NCBI GenBank assembly: GCA_050953365.1
Contig: JBMNMN010000019.1
Location: 1-50,291, forward strand
Origin: UBA1426 sp050953365
Lineage (GTDB): Bacteria > Bacillota > Clostridia > Peptostreptococcales > Anaerovoracaceae
Direction: 5' to 3'
Length of the DNA stretch: 50,291 nucleotides
Shown: in pieces, positions 33,897-43,636 of the stretch
Numbering within the stretch: the stretch's first letter is position 1
How the letters are laid out: each line of letters opens with the position of its first letter
Position numbers and translations under genes: made by a program
The notes under the pieces: generated by a model
What the model was told of the DNA's origin: nothing
What the model saw: the letters and a program-made list of their open reading frames with translations, nothing else
The model's database searches: none

Positions 33897-34651
33897 TTAT
33901 TTTCACCTTCCTTTACTGTTTTGTCATCGGCAGACAGCATCATATATTTCGATGTCCTGTCTTCCGTATATGCAGGAATTCGAATATCATCAAGAATTGT
34001 TACTTTAAATACAAGTCCCCAATCCTTCAGATCATTCCCATAGCCGCCGGGACCGATCAGGGAAGCCGCCATTCGTGAACCGTCTCCGATGGCTCGGATG
34101 ACAAAAGGCCTTGCATAAAACTGTCCGTTTATGCGAACCGTGTACCCGGAACAGGAAATGGCGGAGGTGTCCACTATTCTCTGTCCGTTTACGGAGATCA
34201 CTTCTGCTCCGGCCGCTTTCAGATCGTTTATGATGAGCAGCAGATCCATGTCATGAACCAGAATGTCGTTAGGGTTTTCCCAATATTCGATATCTCGTGT
34301 CCCGTCGTCGATGATAACCTCAACGCCGGGTCCTATTACATCCACAAAGCCTCCTGCAACTTCATATAATTCAAGATCCTGAAAGAGTTTCGATTCCAAC
34401 TCCCTGCTTATATCTTCGTTGGCAGCCTCAAGAGCCTCCAGCGCTTCCAATTCCGCCTTTTTCTCCTCAATCTGTTTGAGGAGAATTTCCGTATCCTTGC
34501 GTTCGCCTTCGATAGTGATTTTATAATCCTCCAGCACCTTTTTAGACACAAAAAGGTGCAGTCCCTTCACCGTCTTGCTTAACACGATAACAGAAGAACC
34601 TATAAAAACGCACAATATGAAAATTAGAACGATTTTCAGTCTTATTTTCAT
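33893..34651 (-). CDS. DUF881 protein, second copy
   Basis: The 252-residue protein has one N-terminal membrane segment (about 6-26), an extracytoplasmic coiled coil (35-80) and a DUF881 domain with GPGVEVIIDDGTRD, VHDMDLLLIINDLKAAGAEVISVNGQRI and FVIRAIGD. It resembles YlxX/YlxW of Bacillus division clusters. The function is unknown, although position suggests a role in division or septal wall synthesis. It is a paralogue of the gene just upstream and ends in a TTGA overlap with sbp. Confidence 0.88.
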   Translation of the reverse strand: MKIRLKIVLIFILCVFIGSSVIVLSKTVKGLHLFVSKKVLEDYKITIEGERKDTEILLKQIEEKKAELEALEALEAANEDISRELESKLFQDLELYEVAGGFVDVIGPGVEVIIDDGTRDIEYWENPNDILVHDMDLLLIINDLKAAGAEVISVNGQRIVDTSAISCSGYTVRINGQFYARPFVIRAIGDGSRMAASLIGPGGYGNDLKDWGLVFKVTILDDIRIPAYTEDRTSKYMMLSADDKTVKEGENN

Positions 34652-34656
34652 GTCAC

Positions 34657-35409
34657 TTATTGAGCACTCTCCTCCTCGGAGTTTTCTATAATCGGCTTCG
34701 CATACAGGAATCGAAGGACGCCGTTGTATCTCGGTATCTCAATTTCCTCCTGCTTGACGATGGAAACCTGGAGCCCGTAGTTATTGCGCATATTTTCCAT
34801 AATGCCGTAACGAATGGTTAAAGCTCCTTCAATGGTCTCGGGATTTCCTATGGCTTTAATCGTATAAGGAGGCGCGGTGGGAACGGTATTTATGTTCACG
34901 TTATCTCCGGCAAGACTGATCTCCGTTCTTGCGATGATCCGCTGACCGTTGATGGAAATCGCCTCGGCGCCGGCATCCTTCAGCTTGTTAACAAGAGACA
35001 ATAGAAGATCGTAGCGAACCATGATGGTACTGTAGCCGTCTCCCGGATTTTCCTCGGTGGGAACGGGATCGTCAATGGTAATAATAACGCCGGGGCCTTT
35101 CACATCCAGAACGCCCGACGCCATTCTATATCGTTCCAGGTCCTTCATGGCAGCCTGTATAAAGGCGTCGTCGCTGAGGTTTTTGTCTTCGATTTCCTTC
35201 AATCTCTTTTCTAACTCAAGATACTCTGCGAGGATCGCTTCCTTTTCTCTTCGCACTTCCTTTAGTTGATGCTCCAAAGCGTCCACCTGGGCATAAGGAA
35301 TCAATCCTCCCTGGTCATAAGAATCCGAAGTGTTAAGTTGAATCGATACGATTAGGCCGATGAGAAGAGCCAGTGCAAATATTACCAGAATTCCGCCTTT
35401 GTTCCGCAT
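34657..35409 (-). CDS. DUF881 protein, first copy
   Basis: The 250-residue paralogue of the next gene has a membrane segment (about 5-23), a coiled coil (45-90) and the DUF881 domain (GPGVIITIDDPVPTEENPG, VRYDLLLSLVNKLKDAGAEAISINGQRI, YTIKAIGNPETI). The two copies are five bases apart and clearly arose by duplication, as in other Firmicute dcw clusters. Confidence 0.88.
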   Translation of the reverse strand: MRNKGGILVIFALALLIGLIVSIQLNTSDSYDQGGLIPYAQVDALEHQLKEVRREKEAILAEYLELEKRLKEIEDKNLSDDAFIQAAMKDLERYRMASGVLDVKGPGVIITIDDPVPTEENPGDGYSTIMVRYDLLLSLVNKLKDAGAEAISINGQRIIARTEISLAGDNVNINTVPTAPPYTIKAIGNPETIEGALTIRYGIMENMRNNYGLQVSIVKQEEIEIPRYNGVLRFLYAKPIIENSEEESAQ

Positions 35410-35446
35410 ACGAATTACTCCTATCCCATAATACTCTAAAGAGTAC

Positions 35447-36223
35447 TCATTCTTCCACCAAAGCGCTGAAGGAATAGTAGCCGTTTCCTCCTACTTTGAT
35501 GACCCCTCTTTCAATCCCCTGAACATATAAATCATACAACACATCCTTTAAATCGTCCATGCTTTTCAGAATGTTTTCCGGGGTACCCTCACAAATGAGG
35601 TTATCGTATATATAGGCTTTAATCACCACGTTGGAAAAATCGATTTTCTTAAAGAAGATCTCGTATTCTTCCATGCTTTTGATCAACTCCAGCGTACCGG
35701 CCAGCATGGAGTTTTCCTCCACTTGGAGGGGAGTACCGATCTCGATATTCGTCAGGGTCATACCCGTAAAAAGTGTCAAGGTCGGTTCCACATCCGTCTT
35801 GCGAAGGATCATCCCCTCATGGTCAATGAGAATGAATTGATCGCCGTAAGGTACTGCCGCTGCCTCCTGACGTTCTTCCACCGTAATGATAAGTTCATCC
35901 GGCAGTTTTCGCTCTACTTTGGCATTCTTGATATAAGGGTCATTTAACAACTTGTCCTTCATTTCGGTAGTAGGCGCTTTGAAAAGATTGACACCGACCC
36001 TTGCTTCTGCGATGGAAATCACCTGCTGCGTTGTATAGTGATGATTGTCTATTACCGTAAGTTTTTGTATATCAAACAGAGGCGATGTCAGAAAATAATA
36101 AACGCCTGTTCCGAAAGCGACCAACAGAATAAATTTAAGCAAATAACGCTTTTTTCTTCTCTTCCTTTTCTTCTTCGGTTTCTTTTCCGTCATTTCTTTG
36201 TTTTCTAAGAATGTATCTTTCAC
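35447..36223 (-). CDS. divIB: Cell division protein DivIB/FtsQ
   Basis: The 258-residue protein has a very basic cytoplasmic tail (KKPKKKRKRRKKR), one membrane segment (about 28-46), an extracellular POTRA domain (FDIQKLTVIDNHHYTTQQVISIAEARVG) and the FtsQ domain (RKLPDELIITVEERQ). With FtsL it stabilises the septal synthase. The start is GTG, overlapping the murA stop (GTGA), with AAGGGAT upstream. Confidence 0.88.
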   Translation of the reverse strand: MKDTFLENKEMTEKKPKKKRKRRKKRYLLKFILLVAFGTGVYYFLTSPLFDIQKLTVIDNHHYTTQQVISIAEARVGVNLFKAPTTEMKDKLLNDPYIKNAKVERKLPDELIITVEERQEAAAVPYGDQFILIDHEGMILRKTDVEPTLTLFTGMTLTNIEIGTPLQVEENSMLAGTLELIKSMEEYEIFFKKIDFSNVVIKAYIYDNLICEGTPENILKSMDDLKDVLYDLYVQGIERGVIKVGGNGYYSFSALVEE

Positions 36224-37500
36224 TGCGATCCCTTATCCTCTGTTATTTGTTCAACTCTTTCTATTTGCGCGCCTAAGCCTTTCAGGCTGTCCTCCAGTCG
36301 GTCGTAACCTCTGTCAATGTGGTGTATGTTTTCCACAATGGTTTCGCCTTCCGCCGCAAGTCCGGCAATTACTAGGGCAGCTCCGCCTCGCAAATCCGCT
36401 GCCGCAACCCGCCGGCCCTGCAGCCGCTCTACGCCTCTAATGGTCGCCGTCCTTCCTTCAACAGTGATATCGGCGCCCATTTTGTTCAGTTCAGCTACAT
36501 GTTTGAAACGATTTTCAAAAATAGTCTCCGTAATTTTCGTCGTGCCTTTCGACAGGCACATTAAAGCCATAAATTGTGATTGCATATCTGTGGGAAATCC
36601 CGGGTATGGTTGTGTTTCAACCGGGCTGACAGCCCGCAGAACATCCGGCGCTTCTAAATAAACCGAACGTTCATCCTTTTGCACCCTGCAGCCGGCTTCC
36701 GTCAGGCAGTTCAACACGGAATCCATATGGTCGGGTACCGCTTCTTTCAATAATACCTTTCCTCCGGTTGCCGCTACGGCGGTAAACAGGGTCCCCGCTT
36801 CAATGCGGTCGGGAATGGGCTTGTATTCGGTCTCATGAAGCGGTAATCCACCGACAATGCGTATTTCTTCGCTTCCCGCCCCGGTTATGTTCGCGCCGCA
36901 GCTGACCAAATAGTTCTGCAAATCTACAATTTCCGGCTCTCTGGCAGGGTTCAGGATCCTGGTTTCTCCTTCCGCCATCACGGCTGCCATCATAACGTTT
37001 TCCGTCGCTCCTACACTGGGAAAACTCAGGGGTATTACTGCGCCTTTAAGATGTTTTGCGCTGCATTCCAACAATCCATCCTTCTCTTTGATATCTACTC
37101 CCAAAAGCCGAAGAGCGGCCAGATGGATGTCGATAGGCCTTTTCCCGATGGCGCAGCCGCCGGGATTGCTCAGGACCACCTGTCCGCAACGGGCTAAGGT
37201 AGGTCCCATTAAGAAAACGGAGGATCTTATTTTTTTCATCAAATTTTGTGGGATACAAAAGCTGTTTACCGGCGACGAGTCCACCACAATCTCATTGCCG
37301 TCCCAGGAAACTCTGCATCCCATTTCCTGTAGTATGGACACCATGGTCCGAATATCGGAAAGGCGAGGGCAATTTTTAATCCTGCTGGTACGACCGGAAA
37401 TTATGGTTGCTGCTAAAATAGGAAGAACTGCGTTTTTTGCTCCTTTTAATCGGTATTCCCCTTCTAAAGTATTCCCCCCTGTTATGTGATAACTTTCCAA
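36220..37500 (-). CDS. murA: UDP-N-acetylglucosamine 1-carboxyvinyltransferase
   Basis: The 426-residue cytosolic enzyme transfers enolpyruvate to UDP-GlcNAc, the first committed step of peptidoglycan synthesis. The N-terminal substrate motif LKGAKNAVLPILAATI is present, and the catalytic loop GGCAIGKRPIDIHL keeps the cysteine that fosfomycin alkylates. RAGTLFTAVAAT appears as EAGTLFTAVAAT. The start is TTG at 37500 after GGAGGTG. In Bacillus this dcw position holds murB; here murA replaces it. Confidence 0.95.
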   Translation of the reverse strand: MESYHITGGNTLEGEYRLKGAKNAVLPILAATIISGRTSRIKNCPRLSDIRTMVSILQEMGCRVSWDGNEIVVDSSPVNSFCIPQNLMKKIRSSVFLMGPTLARCGQVVLSNPGGCAIGKRPIDIHLAALRLLGVDIKEKDGLLECSAKHLKGAVIPLSFPSVGATENVMMAAVMAEGETRILNPAREPEIVDLQNYLVSCGANITGAGSEEIRIVGGLPLHETEYKPIPDRIEAGTLFTAVAATGGKVLLKEAVPDHMDSVLNCLTEAGCRVQKDERSVYLEAPDVLRAVSPVETQPYPGFPTDMQSQFMALMCLSKGTTKITETIFENRFKHVAELNKMGADITVEGRTATIRGVERLQGRRVAAADLRGGAALVIAGLAAEGETIVENIHHIDRGYDRLEDSLKGLGAQIERVEQITEDKGSQ

Positions 37501-37580
37501 GCAAACGACACCTCCGCAAAAGGGTACATAGTCACTCTCTATAAAGTCATAGTATGCCTTTTGCCTTTGAAATGTGCCTA

Positions 37581-38675
37581 TTATATTCCCAGCTCCGCGT
37601 AAATGGCGTCGGCTCCGTCCGTACGACCCAAGGCAGCGCTGGCCTTTGCCATGGCATTCAGCGCCTCCTTGTTATTCATTAGATGCATGACGACGCTCTT
37701 TAGTTTTTCAGGTGTCAAATCTTTCTCTTCGATAAGCACCGCTCCGCCTTTATCTGCTATGGCTTTTGCGTTGAAATATTGATGATTTGCAGTCACATTT
37801 GGCGACGGAATGAGTATCGCCGGTTTGCCGCAAGCCGTAAGCTCCGCCGCAGTAATGGCGCCGGAACGGCATATAACCAGATCAGAGGCAAACATATATT
37901 CATGCATGCAATTCGTATAGGGCAGCACACGGACCCCGTCTTCCTCCGTAATGCGCTTCTCATGAAGCCTCCGGCAAAAGCTTTCATAATAAGGATTTCC
38001 CGTAATATGTACCAGCTTTGCTCCCGGCACCATACGGATCGCATCTGCCAATTCCAGTATTGTATCGTTGATTTTGGCCGCCCCCCTGCTTCCGCCGAAG
38101 CTCAGAACGAGAAATTCGCCGGGTTCAATTTGCAGCTTCTTCCTATAATCAAAAATACCTGAAACCACAAACTCTCTCCGCACCGGGTTGCCCGTAACCA
38201 CAAGCTTTTGTTTTTGCTTAAAATATTCTTTCGATTCCGGAAAGCTGATAAATACCTTTTCTACGTATTTCTCCAGCATTCGGTTGGTCAGTCCGGGGAA
38301 TGCATTCTGCTCATGGATGAAAGTGCGTATTCCTTTTTTACTCGCCATGCGAATCACCGGGGCGCAGACATACCCGCCCGTACCGATAACCAAGTCGGGC
38401 TGATAGTCCTGTAATATTTGCTTTACCTGCTTGCTCCCGCGGATAAAATCTCTGAGGGCAATCACATTCTTCAGCGGGTTTTTCCGGTTGACACCGCTGG
38501 CAGTAATAAAGCGGATCTCGTAACCGCTCTCCGGAACAAGTTTTCGCTCCATCCCCTTCTCCGTTCCCACGAAAAGAATGGAACAGCCCGGTTTTTTCCG
38601 CTTGATCTTATCCGCGATAGCGATAGCGGGATAAATATGTCCTCCGGTACCGCCCCCGGCAATGATCACTTTCAT
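37581..38675 (-). CDS. murG: UDP-GlcNAc:lipid I N-acetylglucosaminyltransferase
   Basis: This 364-residue GT28 enzyme on the inner membrane face converts lipid I to lipid II. Motifs: IIAGGGTGGHIYPAIAIA, FIHEQNAFPGLTNRML, VLSFGGSRGA and VICRSGAITAAELTACGKPAILIPSP. An 80-bp gap without obvious signals separates it from murA. Confidence 0.95.
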   Translation of the reverse strand: MKVIIAGGGTGGHIYPAIAIADKIKRKKPGCSILFVGTEKGMERKLVPESGYEIRFITASGVNRKNPLKNVIALRDFIRGSKQVKQILQDYQPDLVIGTGGYVCAPVIRMASKKGIRTFIHEQNAFPGLTNRMLEKYVEKVFISFPESKEYFKQKQKLVVTGNPVRREFVVSGIFDYRKKLQIEPGEFLVLSFGGSRGAAKINDTILELADAIRMVPGAKLVHITGNPYYESFCRRLHEKRITEEDGVRVLPYTNCMHEYMFASDLVICRSGAITAAELTACGKPAILIPSPNVTANHQYFNAKAIADKGGAVLIEEKDLTPEKLKSVVMHLMNNKEALNAMAKASAALGRTDGADAIYAELGI

Positions 38676-38720
38676 TCCATACTCCTTGGCTACATAAAAA
38701 ATATTATGGTTAAGTTTAGC

Positions 38721-39845
38721 TTATACTGCCGAATGCCTGGATATATTCAACAGGATTCCAAAGGATCCCATGAATAGCAGCAATGCATTGCCTCCGTAAC
38801 TGACGAAAGGCAGAGTTATCCCTGTAGGAGGCATTGAGGAGGTCACAACAGCTATGTTAAGAATAACCTGAACGGCCAGCATGATGGTAATTCCGGCAGC
38901 GATCAGGGTCCCGAAAAGATCAGGCGCATTCAATGCGATGTGACAGCCCCTCCAAATTAATATAATATAGCAGGTGATTAATATCAAACAACCGAAAAAC
39001 CCCAGTTCCTCTCCTATGATGGCGAAAATAAAGTCGTTTTGAGGCTCGGGAAGATAGAGTGTTTTCTGTATGCTTTTGCCCAGGCCTACCCCGAACAATC
39101 CACCGGATCCCAAGGCAAGAAGAGATTGAATCACCTGCCAGCCGCTGCCTAACGGATCCTGAAAAGGATCAAGGAAGCTGGTAATTCTCTTCATCCAATA
39201 GCCTTCTTCGTCCATTAAAACTAGAGCAAGGATGCCTCCTCCGCCCAAAAGGCCGACGGAAACCAAATATAATATATTTAAACCTGCCACGAACATCATA
39301 CCTACAATGATGGCGCATATTGTAATGGCGGTAGACAGGTTCGGCTGCTTTATAATCAATACAAAATACACGGCGCAGAGCAAAAGCAATGGCAATACTC
39401 CCCTCGTAAAGGAGCGAATTCTTTTGCTGTCTTTCGATAGAAACCATGCCACAAAGAGAATAGCGCATATTTTAGCCACCTCTCCGGGCATTAGAGTAAA
39501 ACCTCCTACACCCAACCAGCGCGTGGCATTGTTTCTGGTAATGCCCAGAGGGGTAAAGAGCAAGCCTAACAGCACGATACTGGCAACGAGAAGCACCGGA
39601 GCCAGTTTTCCGTATATATGATAATCCAGCAGAGCTGTCACCAGCATCAAACCGGCTCCCATCAGCGCCCACATAGCGTTCGCTTTCAAATATGCATAAG
39701 GATCTCCCGTTTCGCTGATGGAGCTGTAGTAACTTGCGCTGAACACCATTATGACCCCGAAAACAACCAGGGCAAGCACCAGGATGGTCAGGAGGAAATC
39801 CCCGGATTTCATCTTTATCTTCTTTTTTTTCGTTCTCTTGGCCAT
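38721..39845 (-). CDS. ftsW: SEDS peptidoglycan glycosyltransferase FtsW/SpoVE
   Basis: The 374-residue protein has about ten membrane segments and a basic start (AKRTKKKKIKMKSGD). It polymerises lipid II together with the neighbouring class B penicillin-binding protein. Signatures: DPFQDPLGSGWQVIQSLLALGSGGLFGVGLGKSIQK split across the central loop, NDFIFAIIGEELGFFG and GITLPFVSYGGNALL. The same position encodes SpoVE in Bacillus, so a role in sporulation as well as in division is possible. Confidence 0.94.
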   Translation of the reverse strand: MAKRTKKKKIKMKSGDFLLTILVLALVVFGVIMVFSASYYSSISETGDPYAYLKANAMWALMGAGLMLVTALLDYHIYGKLAPVLLVASIVLLGLLFTPLGITRNNATRWLGVGGFTLMPGEVAKICAILFVAWFLSKDSKRIRSFTRGVLPLLLLCAVYFVLIIKQPNLSTAITICAIIVGMMFVAGLNILYLVSVGLLGGGGILALVLMDEEGYWMKRITSFLDPFQDPLGSGWQVIQSLLALGSGGLFGVGLGKSIQKTLYLPEPQNDFIFAIIGEELGFFGCLILITCYIILIWRGCHIALNAPDLFGTLIAAGITIMLAVQVILNIAVVTSSMPPTGITLPFVSYGGNALLLFMGSFGILLNISRHSAV

Positions 39846-39862
39846 TCCCCGCTCCTGCCGGT

Positions 39863-41224
39863 TTATTTTTCCAGATCGTTTACGCAGCTCTTGAAGTGAT
39901 TCCCTCGCTGCTCAAAATTCGAATACATATCCCAACTGGCGCAGGCGGGAGAAAGCAGCACCGTATCGCCCGCTTCGGCAATTCGAAAGCTCTCCCTTAC
40001 GCACTCTTCCATATTCTTTGCCATGATGATATTATTAAAGCCCATTTTTTCGGCATCTTCTTTGATTTTAGCAGCAGTTCTCCCTAATAGAACCAGCGCT
40101 TTGACCTTCCCGTTAAATGCATCTATAAACGGTTCAAATGAAGCGCCCTTGTCGTAGCCGCCTGCAATGAGAATGATGGGAGCTTCAACGGCTTCGATGG
40201 CCTTTATGGACGCATCGATGTTGGTGCCCTTGGAATCGTTGATGAAGCGAACCCCCTGTATCTCCGCTACATACTCAAGGCGGTGAGCTACACCCTGAAA
40301 GCTCTCCATGGTCCTTCCTATGGATTCGGGATCGATTCCTGTAAAGAAACCGATGGCAGCCGCAGCCAACGCATTCTCAAGATTGTGGGCGCCGGGAATA
40401 CCTAACTCCAGGGCTCTGCATATCCGATGCTGGTTTCCCTGTTCATCGCATATTACGATGCTGCCGCCTTTTACAAACGCTCCGAAATCCAGTTCTCTTG
40501 TTCTGCTGAAAGGAACTACTTTAGCAGGACAAGCTTCCGCGAGCTTCCAGCACTCTTCGTCGTCACGATTCACGATAAAATAGTCGTTCTCAGTCTGGTT
40601 CCGATATACCAGGGCCTTTGCCCTGGCGTAATTTTCCATGTTGCTGTGTCTGTCCAAGTGGTCCGGCGTTAAGTTCAGCAACGCGGAAATATGAGGATGA
40701 AAGTCCATAGTGGTTTCCAGCTGAAAGCTGCTTATCTCCGTGATGAGCCATGTATCTTCCGTGGCCCTCACAGCCTTTTTCACCACGGCAAGACCCACGT
40801 TGCCGACTACTTCTGTAGGTCTTCCGGCCTGCTTGAATATTTCTCCGGTAAGCACTGTAGTTGTCGTTTTTCCGTTGGTTCCGGTAATTGCCACGTAGTT
40901 TCCCCTACCCAGCCGGTACGCCAGTTCAACTTCACCTATCAGCTCAATACCTTCCGACGTGATTCTCTGTACCAGTTTATTGGTAAGGGGCACCCCGGGA
41001 CTTACAACCGCAAGGTGAAAGCACTCCACCTCCTTAGGTTCCTCTCCGAAAAAACAAGTGGCTTTTCTACTTTTAAAATACTGGATCAGATGAGGTTCCA
41101 TTTCTCCGGGAGTCTTTCCGTCATATACCGATACGTTTGCGCCGAGAGACAACAGCACCTCCGCAGCGGCGATACCCGACTTGCCCATTCCGATTACCAG
41201 TATATTCTTATTCCTTACATCCAT
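39863..41224 (-). CDS. murD: UDP-N-acetylmuramoyl-L-alanine:D-glutamate ligase
   Basis: The 453-residue Mur ligase adds D-glutamate. Motifs: N-terminal ILVIGMGKSGIAAAEVLLSLG, the ATP loop ITGTNGKTTTTVL, LNLTPDHLDRH and FINDSKGTNIDA, with the C-terminal LSPACASWDMYSNFEQRG. The gene lies 17 bp upstream of ftsW and 46 bp downstream of mraY. Confidence 0.95.
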   Translation of the reverse strand: MDVRNKNILVIGMGKSGIAAAEVLLSLGANVSVYDGKTPGEMEPHLIQYFKSRKATCFFGEEPKEVECFHLAVVSPGVPLTNKLVQRITSEGIELIGEVELAYRLGRGNYVAITGTNGKTTTTVLTGEIFKQAGRPTEVVGNVGLAVVKKAVRATEDTWLITEISSFQLETTMDFHPHISALLNLTPDHLDRHSNMENYARAKALVYRNQTENDYFIVNRDDEECWKLAEACPAKVVPFSRTRELDFGAFVKGGSIVICDEQGNQHRICRALELGIPGAHNLENALAAAAIGFFTGIDPESIGRTMESFQGVAHRLEYVAEIQGVRFINDSKGTNIDASIKAIEAVEAPIILIAGGYDKGASFEPFIDAFNGKVKALVLLGRTAAKIKEDAEKMGFNNIIMAKNMEECVRESFRIAEAGDTVLLSPACASWDMYSNFEQRGNHFKSCVNDLEK

Positions 41225-41270
41225 ACCGTCACTTCCTCTTAATAGCGTTCGAAAAAATACTTCAATGTCA

Positions 41271-42230
41271 TTATATCGCCAGTAGACTGATTACACAGAG
41301 GACCAAGGTTACTGCCCAGAACATGGCCACAACCCTTGTCTCCTTCCATCCGGAAAGCTCAAAATGATGGTGAAGCGGCGACATCTTAAAGAGACGTTTC
41401 CCTCCCGTCCTCTTGAAGTATAGCACTTGAAGGATCACAGAAAGCGCCTCGGCCACATAAACGCCTCCGGCAATGGGGATAATCAGTTCGATATTCATGA
41501 TAATGGCCGCAGCCGCAATGCCGCCGCCCAAGGCCATAGAGCCAGTATCTCCCATGAAGACTTTCGCCGGATATCTGTTATAGAACAGAAATCCCAGACA
41601 AGCCCCTGTAATTGCGCTGCAGAATACGGAAGCCGCCGAAAAGTTAAATGCGCTTCCCACCAAAGCGAGGAACAGCGCGACAAACATTGTCACGCCGGCA
41701 GCAAGCCCGTCAAGCCCGTCGGTAAGGTTCACACTGTTGGCCATGGCCACTACTACAAATGCGATAAAGGGAACATAGAATATTCCCAGATCGATAAACG
41801 TGTCTGTAAACGGTATCACCACGGTGGTTCCGTAAACGGACACCTTTGCCTGATATATGGCCAACCCCACAGCAATAACGGTTTGAAAAAGAAGTTTTTG
41901 CCTGGCCGTAAGTCCCAGGTTTCGCTTCTTGCTGACTTTTACGAAGTCATCCAAAAACCCCAGTAAGCCATAGCCAAGGAATGCCGCAAGAATGATCAGC
42001 ATATCCGTATTCAGATCACTCACTGCCACGCAGGTTACCAACACTGCCAGAATCAGGGCAAGCCCTCCCATGGTCGGCGTCCCGGACTTTGACATATGGG
42101 ACTTTGGCCCTTCCTCCCGTATACACTGCCCGCCGTTTCGCTTCAACATGAAGGAAATAAAAGCAGGAGTGGTAATTACAGTTATAAGCAGCGCGATAGC
42201 AAAAGGTATTGTGATCTGTTGATAATTCAT
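41271..42230 (-). CDS. mraY: Phospho-N-acetylmuramoyl-pentapeptide transferase
   Basis: This 319-residue integral membrane enzyme makes lipid I from UDP-MurNAc-pentapeptide and undecaprenyl phosphate. Motifs: GPKSHMSKSGTPTMGG, FLDDFVKVSKKRNLGLT with the catalytic aspartates, NSVNLTDGLDGLAAG, FMGDTGSMALGG and the histidine cluster PLHHHFELSGWKE. About ten membrane segments are visible. Confidence 0.96.
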   Translation of the reverse strand: MNYQQITIPFAIALLITVITTPAFISFMLKRNGGQCIREEGPKSHMSKSGTPTMGGLALILAVLVTCVAVSDLNTDMLIILAAFLGYGLLGFLDDFVKVSKKRNLGLTARQKLLFQTVIAVGLAIYQAKVSVYGTTVVIPFTDTFIDLGIFYVPFIAFVVVAMANSVNLTDGLDGLAAGVTMFVALFLALVGSAFNFSAASVFCSAITGACLGFLFYNRYPAKVFMGDTGSMALGGGIAAAAIIMNIELIIPIAGGVYVAEALSVILQVLYFKRTGGKRLFKMSPLHHHFELSGWKETRVVAMFWAVTLVLCVISLLAI

Positions 42231-42247
42231 TGATACGTCCTACTCTT

Positions 42248-43636
42248 CTATTCTTTGGTTTCTTCTAAATGCTTGACGATTTCATCCATTGCCATCCCCC
42301 GGGAACCTTTGATGAGAATGGCGTCTCCTTTTCTTATCCACTGAGGCAGTACGCTCTTCAGCATATCCTTGTTATCAAAGTGGAAAGCCTGTATACCGCT
42401 CTCTTTAGCTGCGAGAGATATGTGCTCGGCATTTTTACCAACTGATAGTACCACATTGATGCCTTTTTGGAAAGCGTATTTACCGATCTGCCGATGATAT
42501 TTTTCTTCGTCTTTTCCCAGTTCGAACATATCTCCCAATATGGCAATTTTCCTTGTACCCTTAATGGACGCCAGCACATCCAGAGCCGCTTTCATAGAGT
42601 CCGGACTGGCATTATAGCTGTCGTCGATTATTTTTATTCCATGAACCTGCAAGATATTCAATCTCTTATCCGTAGATGTGACCTTAGCCAATCCCGATGC
42701 CGCCTGCTCCATATCCAAGCCCATGCCCAAAGCTGCCCCTACGGCCAAAGCAGCGTTCATTCCGTTATGAAGTCCGGGTATACCAAGACGAAACTTTCCT
42801 TCTTTCTCCCTGGTATAAAGCTGAAATTCTATGCCTCTCTCACCCAAGTCCTTTAAGTGGGACAATCGCAGTTCCGCGTTTTCTCTTGTCCCTACAGTGA
42901 AGACCTTGTAGTCGCCGCAAGGATGAAGATCAGAAAGCATGTCGTCGTCTCCGTTGATAACCAGCGTGCTGCTCTCGCCCATGAAGTCGCAGATCTCCAT
43001 TTTCGCTTTCAAAATATTCTCCCGGCTTCCCAGTCTCTCAAGATGAGAAATACCGATATTCGTTATAACCGCTGTATGAGGACGCACAATCTCCGCCAGT
43101 CTGTGAATTTCGCCCAAGCGGTCCATGCCCATTTCAAAAACCACCGCTTCCGTCGTCCTGTCCACCTGAAAGATAGACAGGGGCAACCCGATCAAATTAT
43201 TGTAATTGCCCTGGTTGCACACGGTTTTGTATTTCTCCGAAAGTATGTGAAAAAGCATCTCTTTGGTTGTGGTCTTTCCCGTGCTCCCCGTAACGGCAAT
43301 TTTACGGACATCGAACAATGACAGATAGTACGCGGCAAGATCCTGCAGAGCGCATTCCGTATCCTCCACTTTGATTAAAGGTATTGCGGAAGAATACGAT
43401 GTGCCGGGTGACAGCCCATCTTCTCTTTCAACTACTAAAGCTGCGCAGCCTGCCTCGGCGGCGTCGGCAAGGAAGTCATGTCCGTCAACCCGCTGGCCTT
43501 TCATCGCGAAAAAGGCCATCCCCTCTCTAACCGTCCTGGAATCTATGGATATGCCGGTAATCTCTGTTTCCGGATCGCCCCATATGAGTGTTCCTCCGGT
43601 TACTTCGGCAATCTGGGCCGCTTTAATTTTCTCCAT
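42248..43636 (-). CDS. murF: UDP-MurNAc-tripeptide:D-Ala-D-Ala ligase
   Basis: The 462-residue ligase completes the pentapeptide precursor. Motifs: ISIDSRTVREGMAFFAM at the N-terminal domain, the ATP loop VTGSTGKTTTKEM, VFEMGMDRLGEI, NIGISHLERLGS and DDSYNASPDSM. The ATG at 43636 overlaps the end of murE by 14 bp; a TTG at 43660 is possible but starts inside the murE frame without a better site. Confidence 0.95.
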   Translation of the reverse strand: MEKIKAAQIAEVTGGTLIWGDPETEITGISIDSRTVREGMAFFAMKGQRVDGHDFLADAAEAGCAALVVEREDGLSPGTSYSSAIPLIKVEDTECALQDLAAYYLSLFDVRKIAVTGSTGKTTTKEMLFHILSEKYKTVCNQGNYNNLIGLPLSIFQVDRTTEAVVFEMGMDRLGEIHRLAEIVRPHTAVITNIGISHLERLGSRENILKAKMEICDFMGESSTLVINGDDDMLSDLHPCGDYKVFTVGTRENAELRLSHLKDLGERGIEFQLYTREKEGKFRLGIPGLHNGMNAALAVGAALGMGLDMEQAASGLAKVTSTDKRLNILQVHGIKIIDDSYNASPDSMKAALDVLASIKGTRKIAILGDMFELGKDEEKYHRQIGKYAFQKGINVVLSVGKNAEHISLAAKESGIQAFHFDNKDMLKSVLPQWIRKGDAILIKGSRGMAMDEIVKHLEETKE